Part shown: in pieces, positions 48,801 through 55,447 of the stretch
Layout of the letters: each line of letters opens with the position of its first letter
Numbering within the stretch: position 1 is the first letter of the stretch
Origin: Saturnia japonica
Taxonomy: Eukaryota; Arthropoda; Insecta; Lepidoptera; Saturniidae
DNA: 64,000 bases
Assembly: GCA_033032175.1 (NCBI GenBank)
Contig: CM065323.1
Location: 2,046,001 to 2,110,000 of the forward strand
Reading direction: 5' to 3'
Notes under the pieces: model-generated
The model's input: the letters and a program-made list of their open reading frames with translations, nothing else
Database searches by the model: none
Told to the model about the DNA's origin: nothing
Position numbers and translations under genes: made by a program

Positions 48801-49176
48801 GTGGACGCAAATTCATGTCACAAACCTAATACAAAACCTTGTAACGTAAGCAAAAAATATCCTAAACTGATTGCGATAGACCTCGACAAAAACATCTGTG
48901 CGAGTTTATATACAGATTTTGGCGGCCTTAAATTTTTTATGCAGCTTCCCTGAATCACAAAGAGCTGGAAAACCATTATGGTTGCGTAAATTGCTATGAT
49001 TTTCTGTTATAACTTACCTCTTCTGCAATGACTAGTTCCTTGTAATTCAACTCGGGATATTTACTTTCGTTGCTTTCGTCCAAATTTATAGTTAATCTCA
49101 CTGTTTTTTTCACATTATTTTTTGCACTTTTAGGAGCACCCACTGTTATAAGAGTAGCACGTTTAGGGTCCGACAT
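14937..49176 (-). CDS. Ubinuclein / yemanuclein homologue (HIRA-complex subunit)
   Basis: Exons in transcript order: 49018-49176, 39352-39453, 38434-38541, 36752-36892, then one copy of a duplicated trio (33789-33923, 33257-33344, 32300-32411, or 31116-31250, 30584-30671, 29626-29737), 28156-28306, 27369-27526, 26849-27023, 24943-25023, 23935-24159, 22014-22974, 15815-15849, 14937-15123. Using one trio and discounting one extra base at 28290, the model is about 938 residues. Recognition rests on the Hpc2-related domain (DDFADIGAGYDESDSFIDN followed by YDEMIPPE and FYGGFYINCGSLEF) and the ubinuclein middle region (VELPAQVLQLTEALEAA ... LFPAGFVRMPTLLRQ). In the family this nuclear protein binds HIRA through the Hpc2-related domain and helps deposit histone H3.3 independently of replication; fly yemanuclein acts on paternal chromatin. 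The last two exons are joined by phase and strand only, so the C-terminus is tentative. Confidence 0.88.
16138..16225 (-). mobile_element. 3' tail of a non-LTR retrotransposon
   Basis: Poly-T followed by ggcaaacagtctcactgtag, gcccatctgatgg and tcgcctatggac is the reverse complement of a common lepidopteran LINE end (..ccatcag..gcccac..gtttgcc, poly-A). Related tails are at 45530-45830 and 52320-52515. Confidence 0.55.
16429..16884. mobile_element. MITE with ~20-bp terminal inverted repeats
   Basis: The left end ttattcccacggagtaaaat (16429-) is inverted at the right end as tttactccgtgggaataaa (16862-16880). The interior is AT-rich with no open frame. A second copy without clear ends lies at 25470-25880 in the same orientation, sharing caccaatcgg, accaatt.gtaagtttttt, tgccatatata and cgg.tatgttgaata.cacaaa. 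Confidence 0.75.
19606..20330. repeat. Fold-back pair around 19722-19812 and 20243-20320
   Basis: On the - strand at about 19812-19720 the blocks are atactgtttactttag, tactg and ggacggtcgcgca. The same blocks in the same order occur on the + strand at 20243-20320. The middles have diverged and differ in length. It may be a degenerate inverted repeat element. The left arm is also open on the - strand with donor gtaaga, which makes it look like an exon. Confidence 0.45.
20690..21045 (+). repeat. Dispersed repeat, inverted copy at 26308-26650
   Basis: Shared landmarks are gtgaagcaaaagctttctac, cgtattgcgtgca, tgtgagattt, gcagaaagctaaaatt, acttagaccccccaaaatat, tgcaaatgtcaaacagaaaa, and an end in cgaatttcga and tcgctagta. 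The 26.3 kb copy carries them in reverse-complement order. Both lie in ubinuclein introns. Confidence 0.75.
21478..21933. repeat. 44-bp minisatellite, ~10 units, 4-unit higher-order pattern
   Basis: The unit is (c/t)(g/a)(g/t)atggtatttt.tagaa followed by gttac.(t/c)gag.ag.(a/g)at, then cattgtaa, 44 bp per unit. Ten full units and a partial one are visible. Units 2-5 and 6-9 are near-identical in order (..gtgagtagtaatctttg, ..gagcagagatcagtg, ..gcaagcagtaatcattg, ..gagcagtgatcattg), so a 176-bp block was itself duplicated. It lies just downstream of the largest ubinuclein exon. Confidence 0.9.
22014..22974 (-). CDS. Ubinuclein large disordered exon
   Basis: 961 nt with acceptor tttgtttcag and donor gtatgt, 320 codons after one leading base. 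The product is Lys/Glu/Ser/Pro-rich with no folded domain visible: LSKDIKVSEIKRQRLSS, a (T)n stretch, KKKDIVIVSDVDPLADNIPE, an acidic SSSDVEVVEE segment and basic runs. The end DEILRNIREME looks helical. It has the character of the long linker downstream of the ubinuclein middle domain. The exon ends in phase 0. The complementary + strand frame is open over part of it and is a shadow. Confidence 0.85.
23270..23575 (+). mobile_element. Non-LTR retrotransposon C-terminal fragment
   Basis: In an intron, antisense to ubinuclein, the + strand reads GKGRARRTFNNQIGDILKKG, QVKSTLNQQACSKRL, DEEAKDVCQDHSR, stop, then DMVSAYPVGKW. This is the characteristic C-terminal end of a widespread insect LINE polyprotein. 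It is 5' truncated with at least one stop. Confidence 0.75.
23931..25023 (-). CDS. Ubinuclein exons: middle-domain end
   Basis: Exon 24943-25023 gives LKTLIDDRKPGMIANYNAEC and ERVQEE. Exon 23935-24159 is strikingly GC-rich and gives RKKIQQQSAAEGAP, RRFPWCGRSRALLSRLRRLA and VLPLFPAGFVRMPTLLRQA, matching the conserved tail of the ubinuclein domain (animal members have a similar ..F.W....R.LL ... LWP.G....RTL..). The exon can end at 23931 with a better donor (tcg/gtattt), but that gives the wrong phase for exon 22974. The weaker donor ga/gtcggt at 23935 restores phase. Confidence 0.85.
24249..24645. mobile_element. MITE with 25-bp TIRs and a G15 run
   Basis: The left end aaggtgcgttcaaatattac, gtaac and the reverse complement of the right end aaggggcgttcaagtattac, gtaac differ at only two positions. 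A subterminal gttacgtaac motif is repeated. The interior carries a 15-base G run at about 24588-24603, a likely sequencing trouble spot. It is inserted between two ubinuclein exons. Confidence 0.8.
24690..24915 (+). repeat. Dispersed repeat, second copy at 58600-58830
   Basis: Both copies share ttataaaagcgttaacaaaa, gcgttac, catcctgcttttagataaat, a (cagt)n run, acaatcg and cagtcg.gcgtcggagctga. They are in the same orientation with no coding capacity. Confidence 0.75.
25470..26090. repeat. Second copy of the 16.4 kb MITE plus a repeat tail
   Basis: 25470-25880 aligns by eye with the interior of 16429-16884. 25925-26090 is the reverse complement of the family seen at 38190, 50810 and 54480 (ggtaatctccgaaacggtt, actttcactggcagagagct). 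Confidence 0.65.
26308..26735 (-). repeat. Inverted copy of the 20.7 kb repeat, joined to a SINE body
   Basis: 26308-26650 is the reverse complement of 20690-21045. 26652-26732 reads gtatatcagctgttta, ggctttgctta and aatggccatgtgtga on the + strand, matching the body of the tRNA-derived SINE seen in the opposite orientation at 29290-29420. Confidence 0.65.
26849..28306 (-). CDS. Ubinuclein exons: start of the middle domain
   Basis: Exon 28156-28306 gives VEVELPAQVLQLTEALEAAV and SKQLMENPNISAKELFSKTE, then QWII. It has an extra G at 28289/28290, so the bases upstream of it read in a different frame (DVESE). Exon 27369-27526 (MEHVLSKCEAKPVVRRSAWS .. TTRSKLLQQVRARLDS) and exon 26849-27023 (a Thr-rich run, then HKRKQDDDPEEDFSRLSDNE, REAKVLETLQ) follow with matching phases (2/1, 1/2, 2/1). 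The helical stretch is the family's conserved middle domain; the Thr-rich part is linker. Confidence 0.85.
27220..27345 (-). mobile_element. DNA-transposon end fragment
   Basis: On the - strand it begins aggggctattcataaaatac, gtcacg, continues with a cctcccgtcacgctattt block, and resembles ends of lepidopteran DNA transposons. I found no partner end. Confidence 0.4.
27690..27810 (+). mobile_element. Short LINE C-terminal relic
   Basis: The + strand reads AGRKWVRWAKERSGNHWKRP followed by a broken ..GQQNTK end. This resembles the terminal region of LINE polyproteins (a ..W...A.DR..W......F..GPTN pattern). It is highly decayed. Confidence 0.45.
27895..28075 (+). repeat. Dispersed repeat of the 'GCTCGCAGGCTTCGC' type
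   Basis: It starts ctaggtgtgctcgcaggctt, has aaatttcattcaaatctgtt in the middle and ends in an aacaaacaaa run, the layout of a very common lepidopteran interspersed repeat. Confidence 0.5.
28540..28690 (-). repeat. Fragment of the repeat family at 37.9, 50.5 and 54.5 kb
   Basis: The reverse complement contains tactttttattacaccagct, atctgccagtgaaagt and gaagattactctgaacac, matching the core at 38190-38300 and 50830-50930. Confidence 0.55.
28815..29063 (+). mobile_element. Non-autonomous Helitron-like element (copy 2 truncated, 31572-31737)
   Basis: It contains actactggaccgatttt, aattctttcaccattataaa, agtaacataggctatatt and gtgaaaccgtggggcacagc, and ends CTAG before T without terminal inverted repeats. 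Similar 3' ends occur at 34491, 37891, 51315, 52795 and (on the - strand) 58856. The left breakpoint of the exon-bearing tandem duplication falls inside it at about 28898. Confidence 0.65.
29290..29505 (-). mobile_element. tRNA-derived SINE (duplicate at 31964-32179)
   Basis: On the - strand the head reads gcctcgtggcgcagtggtag (A box) ... cgcgggttcgatccccgccc (B box), about 70 nt, then a non-tRNA body (gtatatcagctgtttag, ggaattaaatggccgtgtgt) and an AT-rich tail. Internal pol III promoter boxes with no folded acceptor stem or CCA context argue for a SINE, not a tRNA gene. Confidence 0.75.
29626..31250 (-). CDS. Ubinuclein exon trio, copy 1
   Basis: Exon 31116-31250 (45 codons) is RRISSSSSEEESSESSSDSD, SQDEKNPKAIANGAVDSHET. 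Exon 30584-30671 is KNKKVEKKKAKKIRRTDSSA. Exon 29626-29737 is DNAHGDGESADSRTSQSDSL. All are acidic or basic linker between the Hpc2-related domain and the middle domain. The trio enters in phase 0 and leaves with two bases over, so it joins correctly to exon 28306 but not to another copy of itself. Confidence 0.8.
32300..33923 (-). CDS. Ubinuclein exon trio, copy 2
   Basis: Exons 33789-33923, 33257-33344 and 32300-32411 have the same splice borders and translation as copy 1. I see no coding difference by eye. This copy lies nearer the upstream exon 36752. If it were spliced to copy 1 the frame would shift and meet a stop within the next Ser-rich exon, so one trio must be skipped, or one copy is not real. 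Confidence 0.7.
34113..34305 (+). repeat. Dispersed repeat (same family as 3462-3570)
   Basis: Contains tggtgtatt..ccaagttgaaggtc, accacccttgaggtatcccc and agaatcatctaaattggtcc. A Helitron-like 3' end (cggacacagctag) follows at 34470-34491. Confidence 0.55.
34845..36640 (+). repeat. 165-bp satellite, 11 units, open in one frame
   Basis: Units start cttggggca at 34845, 35010, 35175, 35340, 35505, 35668, 35833, 35998, 36163, 36328 and 36493. The period is 165 bp except for one 163-bp unit with a two-base loss near 35572. Because 165 = 55 x 3, long open frames (262, 198 and 192 codons) run through the array, but they are made of one repeated 55-residue unit (..EDRSQIAFYCVSAVSRVPEL..) and are not a gene. 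Variants gcagcccgagtgg (units 1, 6) and gacaggcgcaa (units 4, 9) recur every five units. The final, divergent unit matches a LINE tail (gaagatcgcagccaaataac, ccagagctcctagggggag), the probable founder. Confidence 0.92.
36752..39453 (-). CDS. Ubinuclein exons encoding the Hpc2-related domain
   Basis: Exon 39352-39453 (34 codons) ends DPFSDNDEDVQRVARKFEQK, Y. Exon 38434-38541 (36 codons) has MDDFADIGAGYDESDSFIDN. Exon 36752-36892 (47 codons) has YDEMIPPECDTFYGGFYINC, GSLEFK. All three are phase 0 with clean GT-AG borders. The Asp-rich loop, the GYDESDSFID motif and the GGFYIN.G.LEF motif are the diagnostic core that contacts HIRA in the family. All expected residues look intact. Confidence 0.93.
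37140..37240 (+). mobile_element. tRNA-like SINE head
   Basis: It reads gatggctcagttgttagcgt ... gtgagttcgaatccctgc, giving A- and B-box-like motifs, followed by tttcggtgaaggaaaa, a sequence frequent in lepidopteran SINE bodies. It is in an intron between the exons of the Hpc2-related domain. Confidence 0.5.
37257..38430 (+). repeat. Cluster of three dispersed repeats
   Basis: 37257-37490 belongs to the 3462 family. About 37760-37891 ends in gggcacagctag (Helitron-like). 37905-38430 starts gcagtgcccgcggctttact and holds tcttatggtttactcagcgt and agctatctaccagtgaaagt. A near-complete relative of the last is at 50535-51060. Confidence 0.6.
39454..41199 (-). other. Intron 1 of ubinuclein, downstream of the THAP gene
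   Basis: AT-rich sequence. I see no coding exon. About 40560-40735 is less AT-rich (aggggcattacagccatatt .. ggattgaaata on the - strand) but has no consistent frame and is probably a transposon relic. Confidence 0.5.
41200..42562 (-). CDS. THAP-domain protein nested in ubinuclein intron 1
   Basis: Three exons, 42486-42562, 42122-42302 and 41200-41448, total 507 nt, coding for 168 residues. The THAP zinc finger spans residues 1-~85: MPSCVVPTCKN gives the first two Cys (C4, C9) and RSVLCSIHF gives the Cys-x2-His pair, with the conserved W and P in DEFWKPSSRSVL and the closing NPTK in place of the usual AVPTIF box. The last exon adds a Ser/Pro linker and a basic heptad-like helix (KLKSQLRRKQLFCKQHVRRM .. 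LAKKYESLKSILKKLKSN), a likely coiled coil. THAP fingers bind DNA; many insect THAP proteins derive from P-element-type transposases, but no transposase catalytic region follows here. Phases 2/1 and 0/0 agree. TTTATT on the + strand (AATAAA on the - strand) just beyond the stop could serve polyadenylation. Confidence 0.85.
42840..42900. repeat. Probable DNA-transposon end
   Basis: The reverse complement of cttatcggtatcgttacacc, cctaat and the nearby tatcggcgatactgattt resemble the ends of short lepidopteran elements that begin aggggtgtaacgata. No partner end was found. Confidence 0.3.
43313..44720 (+). repeat. Two dispersed repeats of the 3462 family
   Basis: 43313-43530 and 44500-44720 both contain gtgtatcttc.aag.t.aaggtcca, accacccttgaggtat, atcatccaaatc, aaagaagttat and acattcgaatcgagta. 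They flank the hairpin at 44246-44311. The sequence between them holds no recognisable gene. Confidence 0.6.
44246..44311. other. Long-stem hairpin, pre-miRNA-like size
   Basis: aaaacagaaagagttcta (44246-44263) is perfectly complementary to tagaactctttctgtttt (44294-44311), with further partial pairing inward and a loop of about 15-20 nt. The 66-nt size and 18-bp uninterrupted stem fit a microRNA precursor or a tiny fold-back repeat. The sequence alone cannot decide. Confidence 0.45.
44725..45070 (+). repeat. Second copy of the 8815-9270 repeat
   Basis: Contains cttttggaaaattgtttt, gtgacgtcatc (twice as tgacgtca), acgtgactcacagacaaa and ttttccagattt in the same order as the 8.8 kb copy. Confidence 0.6.
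45530..45830 (-). mobile_element. LINE 3' region, related to the satellite founder
   Basis: aaggtggcaaacaagcttat, ggacg at the left and ggttatttggctgcgatctt, ctatagggtggagag at the right are the reverse complement of the LINE tail that also founded the 165-bp satellite. Confidence 0.55.
45831..49017 (-). other. Remainder of ubinuclein intron 1
   Basis: 46845-46915 (aagatcgccagaacgaccgg, tcctgcgctg) resembles a recurrent lepidopteran repeat. 47080-48060 is A-rich on the + strand, with open frames of 103 and 66 codons that show no recognisable motif. 48160-48460 is open on the - strand with a hydrophobic, antisense-like product. I call no gene here. Confidence 0.45.
49018..49176 (-). CDS. Ubinuclein first coding exon
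   Basis: The ATG at 49174-49176 opens MSDPKRATLITVGAPKSAKN, then TVRLTINLDESNESKYPELN, YKELVIAEE, 53 codons with donor gag/gtaagt in phase 0. The TVRL..L(D/E)..E..(Y/F)PE(L/F)NY.EL stretch is the conserved N-terminal segment that precedes the Hpc2-related domain in ubinucleins. This ATG is the first in frame after stops and begins the conserved part, so it is the likely start. Upstream (49180-49400) should hold the 5' UTR and promoter, but no core element stands out. Confidence 0.85.
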
Positions 49177-49904
49177 TTTCCACCAAATTCAAGCATAAAA
49201 TGATATTTTTCACGACATGACACGGACTGCATTTTCAAACTGTGTAGCATATTGCCACCATGTTGGAATTTATTGTTTGGGTTCTGAGCGCCACGGAAAG
49301 AATGTGAACTTTGGAAAAGTTGCTGATAAAGATTCATAGATGGCAGATTTACTTCTGATCTATAATGACAGGTGGCTATTTTAATATTTTCCTTAGACAG
49401 TAACTATCAATTTGTATGGTATGGTTATTGTATAAATGAAAGGATTTGTTGTTTTTTTATGAATCAATACCACAAACATTTATAAAGAAATAAAGAGACA
49501 TATATTAAAAGTCACGGATTAAACTTAAATCATATTTACCGCCATTATTACTTTCCATGTTGATTCTGTTATTATTTAGTTTATATAAAAAACAATAGGT
49601 AGCGCTTTTCTACTATTTTCCTCAATCATATGAAATACTGTTTTAACGACAGCAAGGCCGCGGTATAATAGACGACATTCGCGCCAAATTCAATGAATAA
49701 AATAATGGATGTTGGTATATTTAATATATTAATAATATGAGATGAATAAACTCCTACACCGTTTATTCAATCACCATAAAATTTGTTAAATCTGTTTATG
49801 TACCAATTTTTTTTTATTGGGAAGGTTTTTATGTTATCAGTAAACGCAGTACAGCGCTGTGGTCGAGTTATGACTATTGGACAATTGGAAAGGGCAAAAC
49901 AAAG

Positions 49905-50220
49905 TCTTCCTCTTCTTCTTCTTCCTAACTTGGCAACCGGTCCTCTTTAGTGTAGACCATTACTACCATTATAGTGTCTTGTGTTATAACGATTCAGTAT
50001 CCTAACAAGATGGTGGCTCCCTTGTTAGAACTTTCTAGGACATTTTTGTGGGATCTCAGAATGAATGCTTTCAGCTTATATTTATAATCCACTTCACTTA
50101 TGCACAAAAACGAAACTATATCATGCAAAACGCCACCAATATTACATAATATAGGGTCAAAAACCTAAGTTAATGAATTAAAAATAAAAATCACAACATG
50201 TCACTTCAAGATCCCGCCAA
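49905..50220 (-). repeat. Inverted copy of the 4221-4480 repeat
   Basis: In reverse complement it runs gggatcttgaagtgacatgt, gtgcataagtgaagtggatt, agttctaacaagggagccac, catcttgttaggata, to the purine-rich end ..aggaagaagaagaagaggaa. It lies upstream of the ubinuclein gene. Confidence 0.7.
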
Positions 50221-50534
50221 AAACTCCAAAACAAAGTCTACAAAGTCTGCGGACGCGGAGCCAGCTAATATAATGTATTTTTATAAAGACATCTATACAA
50301 ATATAAAAAAATTGAAGTATCTGTTTGTATTGTCAACTGCTTATTACTAAACTACACACTGTTAATTCCTTTTTTATTACCTAATTTTTTTTAAATCTAT
50401 CGACCTCAATTAAGGTTCGTGGGCATTGATGCCCACCATGCCCATGATGGAGAATCCGCGTTTGGGTGTGCTTGCGACTTCGACTGCATGGAAATGTGCG
50501 CGCTACTAGTACTCCTACTTTAGTTTATTTTATC

Positions 50535-51315
50535 TACGTACTAGCTCTACCCGCGACTTCGTTCTCTTGGACTATAGAATGTCGTTCATCGTGTTACTCA
50601 TGCTCCCGGTTATTATCCTTATTGGTGGTGATCATTAGAAGATAGATATATGCTCTCGCTGACTTTTTTATAGTTATTTTTAATATCTAAAATTATATAG
50701 TACATTAATTTTATAAATCTCTTATGGTTTACTCAGCGTAAGCCATTTAAGCGCCCGAATTGATTCACCATGAAAAGATTTTTTTAATTCCGCGAAACCA
50801 TAATTATTTTTCTAAAATAAAAGTAGTTTAAGTTACAGCTCATAACATCAGCTATCTGCCAGTGAAAATCCCGTCAAAATCGGTCCAACCGTTTCGGAGA
50901 TTACCCGGAACAAACAGACAGACAGACAAAAAATTTAAAAACGGGTTTTTCGTTATTTATAGGTATCGTTATATACTTTAATATGCATTTAGTAAAAAGC
51001 TGTTATTTTGACATTACAAACAGACTCTTCAGTTTTATTAATTGTTTATATAGATGACCCTAAATATTTTTTCAATAATAATGTTATCCTAGTGTGAGGA
51101 TCTATAGTTTATTATCATGTCATGTAATGTAAAATTGGTAATAAAGATTTTTGTATTTTGTTTGTAATGGATAAACTCAAAAACTATCGGTTTAGAGTAT
51201 CAGGGAGTAACATAGGCTATATTATAAATTAAAAAATAATTTATTCCTCATAAAAATGTCGATAGTTTTACACAAACTATAAAAAATTGCCTACACCTAC
51301 ACCGGGCACAGCTAG
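50535..51315 (+). repeat. Dispersed repeat followed by a Helitron-like end
   Basis: 50535-51060 parallels 37905-38430 (actagctctacccgcgactt, cttatggtttactcagcgta, cagtgaaaatcccgtcaaaa, cggagattacccggaacaaa). 51130-51315 is an internally deleted relative of the 28815 Helitron-like element, ending ccgggcacagctag. Confidence 0.65.
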
Positions 51316-51699
51316 TATTAAATATAGAACAATACCATTGTTAATACATAGGTACTCCTTTGTACAAAATATTCTAAAATGTCATATTAAAAGTTGACCC
51401 TCGGTTTCACAAAAAAATATATGAAAACCTCGTCCCCACTCAAATATAAAAAATCAATTCAAATTTAAACGATATTCTTAAAAAAAATCATGATGCAATC
51501 AGCTGAAACTGAGCTGGCGGCACCTAAGAAGGGTATTTTCGGAAAATGCTGATGACTTGAACATTATAAGACCGAGATTCCTATTAAGATACGGTACATT
51601 AGTCTTTTGAGCCGCGTTTGCGTTGGGACAGTGATTACTTGCTTCCAATAATATTTTGTATTTCTACTTGAGCAAGTATGTACGAGCTATATGGCACGG

Positions 51700-52170
51700 C
51701 CCTGCCACTTAAGCCTAGCTATCCTTAAAGCTGTCAGTGACTGGTTCTCCTCACCATCTCCTCATTTCTGATTCAATCACGCAGAGAAAGTCCGAGCATA
51801 GCCCTTCCATTGAGTGACCTTGATCTTTTTTATGAGGTCCATAGCGACCACGTCTCAGCACCATATTTAATCACTGGCAACATACACTGGTCAAAGACTT
51901 TCGTATTGGACGAGAAAATGTTACCTACGTAGCTTCCCAAATATTCCTGTAGATTCGACTGGGGCCGAAGATTCTCGAATAGCAACCGTGTACCGGGAGA
52001 CGCAGCGTATGGCAGACCCGCAACAAGGTGGAACGACGACCTGGTCAGAGTTGCGGGAAGCCTCTGGATGCCATGGTTGGACAGAACGGTCTCTGTGGCG
52101 TTCTTTGCGGGAGACCTATGTCCAACGTCTCTCAGCTGAAATGATGATGAATAAGTATGTCCAGGTCGTT
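51700..52170. mobile_element. Non-LTR retrotransposon with inverted 5' half
   Basis: On the - strand, 51960-51725 reads KVFDQCMLPVIKYGAETWSL, then after a stop RAMLGLSLRD, stop, IRNEEMVR: the end of a LINE reverse transcriptase. On the + strand, 51970-52165 reads DAAYGRPATRWNDDLVRVAG, S.WM and onward to stop and an A/T-rich gatgatga tail: the C-terminal region of the same kind of protein. About 40 family residues between the two parts are missing. Two parts of one element in opposite orientation, with the 3' part upright, is the layout left by twin priming. Confidence 0.75.
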
Positions 52171-52319
52171 GTATGATCAGGATGAGACGACTACTGTCGG
52201 TGGATCTAGAGACGTAATGTCTTTTAAAATGCATTGTATTTAAAACTTATTATTTATTTCATACTAATATAATATTCTAAAGCTCAACGAAAATGTTTGT
52301 TTTATTTTTAGCGCTCTAA

Positions 52320-52515
52320 TCTTTGGACCAACTTTTTTTTTTAATTCTAAAAAGAAGGTAAACAAGAATACGATCCGTCTGATGGTAAGCGGCTAGCGTA
52401 GGTTAAGGACGTTTGTAATACCACTACATCAAGGAGCTCTGGAAACCTTACTCACACCAGGAACACAACACAAGGTTATTTGCCTGCGATCTTCTTTAGT
52501 CCGAAGTTTAATCAA
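52320..52515 (-). mobile_element. LINE 3' tail
   Basis: Poly-T, aaggtaaacaagaatacgat, ccgtctgatggtaagcggct, then aggagctctggaaacc and ggttatttgcctgcgatctt: the reverse complement of the same LINE tail as at 16138 and 45530 and in the satellite founder. Confidence 0.6.
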
Positions 52516-52574
52516 GCTGCTCCAAGTAGATAAATCGCCAAATAAATTAGATCTGAAAAATTATTTTTAGTTTA

Positions 52575-52795
52575 TAGCTTTTTTATTGAGGAAGGCTATA
52601 GGCTAAATAACTACATACTAGGACCCTAAGGAACGGAAGAGTAACCATGCACGTTTAACAATCCAGCAAGCCGTATGTAGGCAAGTACTGGAAGTACATA
52701 ATAACAAATGTAGATTACACGAGTGCGTTGGAGGCGACGCGGTGGACAGTTAGTCAATTAAATTTAACACGGGTGAAACCGTAGGGCATACCTAG
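52575..52795 (+). mobile_element. Helitron-like fragment
   Basis: Contains attgaggaaggctataggct and ends gtgaaaccgtagggcatacc, tag, the decayed relative of the GTGAAACCGTGGGGCACAGCTAG end. Confidence 0.55.
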
Positions 52796-52799
52796 TTTA

Positions 52800-54479
52800 A
52801 TATAAAAAAGGAATGTCTATTTGTTCGTCTCCTATGGATACTTATTATGCGATTTATTTGATTGCGTATTTGCATGCACGCTGGTGAATGTTTCTGAATT
52901 AGTGCAACCGCTTTACAGTAGGTGGCGTGGGAGTTGCTTCATTTCGAAGACAATGGGAACGAATTCGATGGTCAAAAGTTAGAGAGTAAATTTTTACCGT
53001 ACATTGCTAACAATTTTCATAGATTTGTATGAATGAATATTTTCATAGAATGAATGATAATTCTTGAAGACAGCGATGCAGCCCAGAAGTGTTTTCCCCA
53101 GAACTTTGTTCCCGTTGACTTTAAAATGATGCGAATCACACCCCTCATAGCTATTGAAAACTCGGTATACTAATAAAGAAACATACACGGCCGCAAGAAC
53201 TCACTAAAATTTCATCGTAATCTGACGAATAGTTAAGAATGCATAGGAGACAAACAAAAACACATTTATTTTTATTATTTAGGTAGGTACTAGTATCTAT
53301 AAAGTAAAATCTATCAAAGCATAAACGAGGAGTTTATAAAATATGACTCATTTTCAATGGAGTCATATAAATTATAATATCCTTCGAAAATATTATCTCC
53401 AAAATATGCGCTTGCATTGAATTATTTAATGTAGCAATGTCCAGTCTAAACGGAGCATATTATTATTTCACGAATCCCAAGATTTAAGGGCACTTTTTCA
53501 AGATATTATTCTTTTATGAATAATTAAATTTTGACATCCCACCTCTCGTTCTTGCCAATTAAACGACAATTGGAATTGTTCATTTTTTTTAATCAGGCAT
53601 ATATCAAAAACCATTTCGAGGAATTGCATTAATAGACTAATTAAAGATATTTTTGAAAAAGATCATATGCCCTTTGTTTGACCTTCATGACGTCATCACT
53701 TTGCCTGGTTACCCGAATATTAAAAAACGCCGTAGTACTATAGATTACCAGCAGAGATAAATAACAATTATTACCAGTGGCAACTGTCATTTATCAAATG
53801 TCAAACAATGTTGGGTTTGTCAAAATATGCATTACCATAGAGGCATAGACTAAATGCATACGATGTGAATACGCCAGTTTTATCGGGGCAATTTAATTGA
53901 ATCAAAAGTTACATTTAGTTTCCTCAGAAGTTGCATTTTTTCTACCAAAGTTAAACCTTGCTAGTATTGAGGCATATTCGCAATCATTAACTGATTTTTA
54001 AATGTGAAGGAGATTTAATAATAACTTCATCACATGCGAGCCGATTTTTGGTAAAATATCAAATTTAGTTTCAAATTAAAACTCCGAACTTACCTCTCGT
54101 GTAACACCGCGAGGGACAAAAGTTACGAAAAATGTAACTATTTAGCAGCGTTGGTAATACAGATCCTTTGGTTATTTGTCTATGATACACACTGCGGTAT
54201 GATGAGAATTTATTGATGAGTATCAGAGCTATTGAGTATGATCACAAGCACAGAGTATGAAAATCGACAGATAACATTAAAAATAACTCAAGTCAAAAAA
54301 TATTTATGATGATGAATGACGACGTCATCATAAAAATAATAACTGCTATTTTCAAAAACGTAAAAGAGCAAGAAATAAGCCATAAAAATATTCAAATTGG
54401 TGTCTCAAAATTCTTCATAGTACATATACAAATAATTACATTGAAGTGAAGATCGTTGATTTTTACAAATTGGTTTTCA
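52800..54479. other. Intergenic, nothing recognised
   Basis: AT-rich sequence with only short open frames. 53600-53720 (ttcatgacgtcatcactttg) and 54000-54130 have a transposon-relic look but no matching partner that I could identify in the window. Confidence 0.4.
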
Positions 54480-54730
54480 TTTCCACGATACCCTAATTTA
54501 AAAGAAAAGTCGCCTAAGTTACTCTTTATAACATCAACTATCTGCCAGTGACAATCCCGTCAAAATCGGTCCAAGCGTTTCGGAGATTACCCGGAACAAA
54601 CAGACAGACAGACAACATTTTTTTTAAATTAGTTTTTTGTTACAATTACCGTACATAAGTAATTTAGTATGCATTTAGTACAAAGCTGTTATTTTGACAT
54701 TACAAACAGACACTTCGACTTAATTTACTT
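54480..54730 (+). repeat. Partial copy of the 37.9/50.5 kb repeat
   Basis: acatcaactatctgccagtg, acaatcccgtcaaaatcggt, cggagattacccggaacaaa and the ttattttgacattacaaaca end are shared with 50830-51030. Confidence 0.65.
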
Positions 54731-55084
54731 GGGTTACTTTAAACCTAAAATAGGACCACTATAAGGTTTTTTTATCATAGCACTGCCATAAGCATAAGTC
54801 GTCCGTCTCATACCGGTCTGCTCAAATGTCTCTCCACATTTATTTGACGGACCCCTTGTTGTAGGAAAGGGTGGGGGGGATATGACGTAGATAACAAATA
54901 GAAAAAAAAATGACTAAGTGCGAGTTGGTTTCACATATCAAGGGTTCCGTTTACATTAAACAGTATATTTGTAATAGGTATGTATGTATATACCAATTTT
55001 TTTTGAAAATTCAATTCGGGATTCTTTTTGCGAGCCCTGCTTATACTTGACCAGTTTATACAATATGGTGTTTTATATTAAAAG

Positions 55085-55447
55085 GCAAGGCCCGCTGACT
55101 TAACAGTTGGCCGTCAGATATTAGCATGGCAGTTAATCGTAATAGATCACACACTTTCTTTTAAGGTTTGGACTGACGGCTTAAGCGAACTAGGCCAAAT
55201 CAAGCACACACTTGCAATTACCGGTGCACTGTGTGAACTGACGATCTGCTTTAGCATTGAACTGCTGACTATCGCTTTCTGGCAGCCGCTGGCTAGTGTG
55301 TGGGCATCAAAAGTTAACAGAGCTGATATTCGGCCATTGCCTGCAGGCATAAATTGTTTAATGAGTGGTCTATACTGAGTTTGGGATGGAAGGTCGACTG
55401 ATCAGACGAAAGACTGCCGGTCAACTGTTAGTCAGCCCTGGCTTGCA
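55085..55447. mobile_element. MITE with ~35-bp imperfect TIRs
   Basis: The left end gcaaggcccgctgacttaac, agttggccgtcagat is mirrored by the right end gactgccggtcaactgttag, tcagccctggcttgc. The interior carries no convincing protein; an open - strand frame of 67 codons spans it by chance. Confidence 0.7.
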
